A stretch of DNA of 10,742 nt from PALSA-555 sp036521915 (lineage in GTDB: Bacteria; Actinomycetota; Acidimicrobiia; IMCC26256; PALSA-555): NCBI GenBank assembly GCA_036521915.1, contig DATDGU010000374.1, positions 1-10,742 of the forward strand, given 5' to 3'. The notes below the pieces were generated by a model, which searched no databases, was not told the DNA's origin, and was given only the letters and a program-made list of their open reading frames with translations. Each line of letters starts with the position of its first letter. Positions within the stretch are counted from its first letter, which is position 1. Positions 10,144-10,742 of the stretch are shown here, one piece after another. A program made the position numbers and the translations under genes.

Positions 10144-10742
10144 CTACTGGGGCACGGCCTTCACGCGGTTGACGACGGCATTCACGATCGCTGGTCCCTC
10201 GCTCAGGGCTTGCGTCCCTTCGGCGTAGAATGTGAAGCCGACAAAGACTCGGCCGACTCGAACGACGACGTTGTCTGCGGTGAGCGTCAGGGACTGGCCG
10301 TTCTGGGTGCCCGTCACCGCCACCTCGAAGCCGGCATGTTCGTCGCCGACGCCCTGCAGTTGGTTCGTGATCGAAGTCACGGTCGCCTGACCGAACGTCT
10401 TCTGGAACACCCGTTGTAGACAGCTGGGCGCCGCAGCCGTCTTGTCGGTCGCCAAATAGGCTTTGGCTGCTGCGGTGCTCTTGAAGACGTAGACCAGGTC
10501 CGTCGCTTGGGACGGTACCGCGCTCGGCGTGCTCGTGTCGGCGAACGTGGGCGATTGCTCGCGTGGCGCGGTCTTGTTCGCAGCGAGAACGGCGTCACGC
10601 ATCTGTTTGCAGGCTGCGATGCCGTTGAACTGCTTCGTGCCCGGGTACTTCCGCCTCGACCACGCGGGCCAGGTGCTGGACAGACGAGCCGGTCGGAAGG
10701 ATGTGGCCATCCGCGCCACCGAGACCGGGGAGGAGCAGATTC
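10144..10742 (-). CDS. C-terminal part of a probable exported sensor-like protein (5' end off window)
   Basis: About 199 residues are visible and the frame runs off the window without a convincing start. A GTG at 10719 and an ATG at 10710 exist, but the protein appears to continue upstream. The visible part has an L-S-S-T-W-P-A-W-S stretch, resembling the L-P-x-G-W entry of secreted domains. A-C-K-Q and S-C-L-Q cysteines about 63 residues apart may form a disulfide. A threonine/serine/alanine-rich linker is followed by beta-rich segments (F-E-V-A-V-T-G-T, N-V-V-V-R-V-G-R-V-F-V-G-F-T-F-Y) and a final helix with V-N-A-V-V-N-R-V. This layout recalls the extracellular PknH-like/LppH sensor domains of actinobacteria. 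No signal peptide or lipobox can be checked here. It converges on the triple-repeat membrane gene. Confidence 0.55.
   Translation of the reverse strand, partial: ICSSPVSVARMATSFRPARLSSTWPAWSRRKYPGTKQFNGIAACKQMRDAVLAANKTAPREQSPTFADTSTPSAVPSQATDLVYVFKSTAAAKAYLATDKTAAAPSCLQRVFQKTFGQATVTSITNQLQGVGDEHAGFEVAVTGTQNGQSLTLTADNVVVRVGRVFVGFTFYAEGTQALSEGPAIVNAVVNRVKAVPQ

Overview
This is a high-GC window with the codon usage, protein families and gene spacing of a soil-type actinobacterium. The proteins resemble those common in Thermoleophilia or Acidimicrobiia, but the sequence alone does not settle the class. It holds ten chromosomal genes plus the tail of an insertion sequence. I see no tRNA, rRNA, CRISPR array, phage gene or recognisable defence system.

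Layout. Bases 1-141 are the 3' end of an IS3-type element. A flavoprotein monooxygenase (190-1410) and a small SRPBCC-fold protein (1659-2204) follow on the + strand. Next come a four-helix DUF7144-type membrane protein (2469-2873, -), an acidic protein of unknown function (3195-3605, +), a DUF1345-like membrane protein (3844-4521, -) and a six-helix membrane protein (4990-5676, +). A gap of about 730 bases rich in structure leads to a two-Rossmann flavoprotein (6408-7832, +). The window ends with a nickel-binding-like/class III cyclase fusion (7978-8790, -), a membrane protein built of three repeated two-helix units (9117-10061, +) and the C-terminal part of a probably exported protein (10144-10742, -).

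Organisation. No two genes overlap and none looks co-transcribed. Four pairs converge and three diverge, so the genes read as single transcription units rather than one pathway. Five of the ten are membrane or probably exported proteins, two are flavoprotein oxidoreductases and one is a cyclic-nucleotide signalling protein. No biochemical connection among them is visible.

The most striking signal lies between the genes. A 27-base hairpin (arm GACTCGCGGTY, about 5-base loop, arm RACCGCGAGTC) occurs six times in near-perfect form and at least a dozen more times in decayed form. Every gap between chromosomal genes carries at least one copy and I saw none inside a gene. The base pair next to the loop changes in a compensated way (C-G or T-A), and one copy keeps a G-U pair, so the folded form appears to matter or to be how the element spreads. 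The family behaves like REP/BIME-type elements that may also serve as terminators or insulators.

A second pattern concerns starts. Four genes that begin with GTG and lack a ribosome binding site have a TANNNT -10 box ending 6 or 7 bases before the start codon, as expected for leaderless mRNAs. Three others have clear Shine-Dalgarno sequences and start with ATG.
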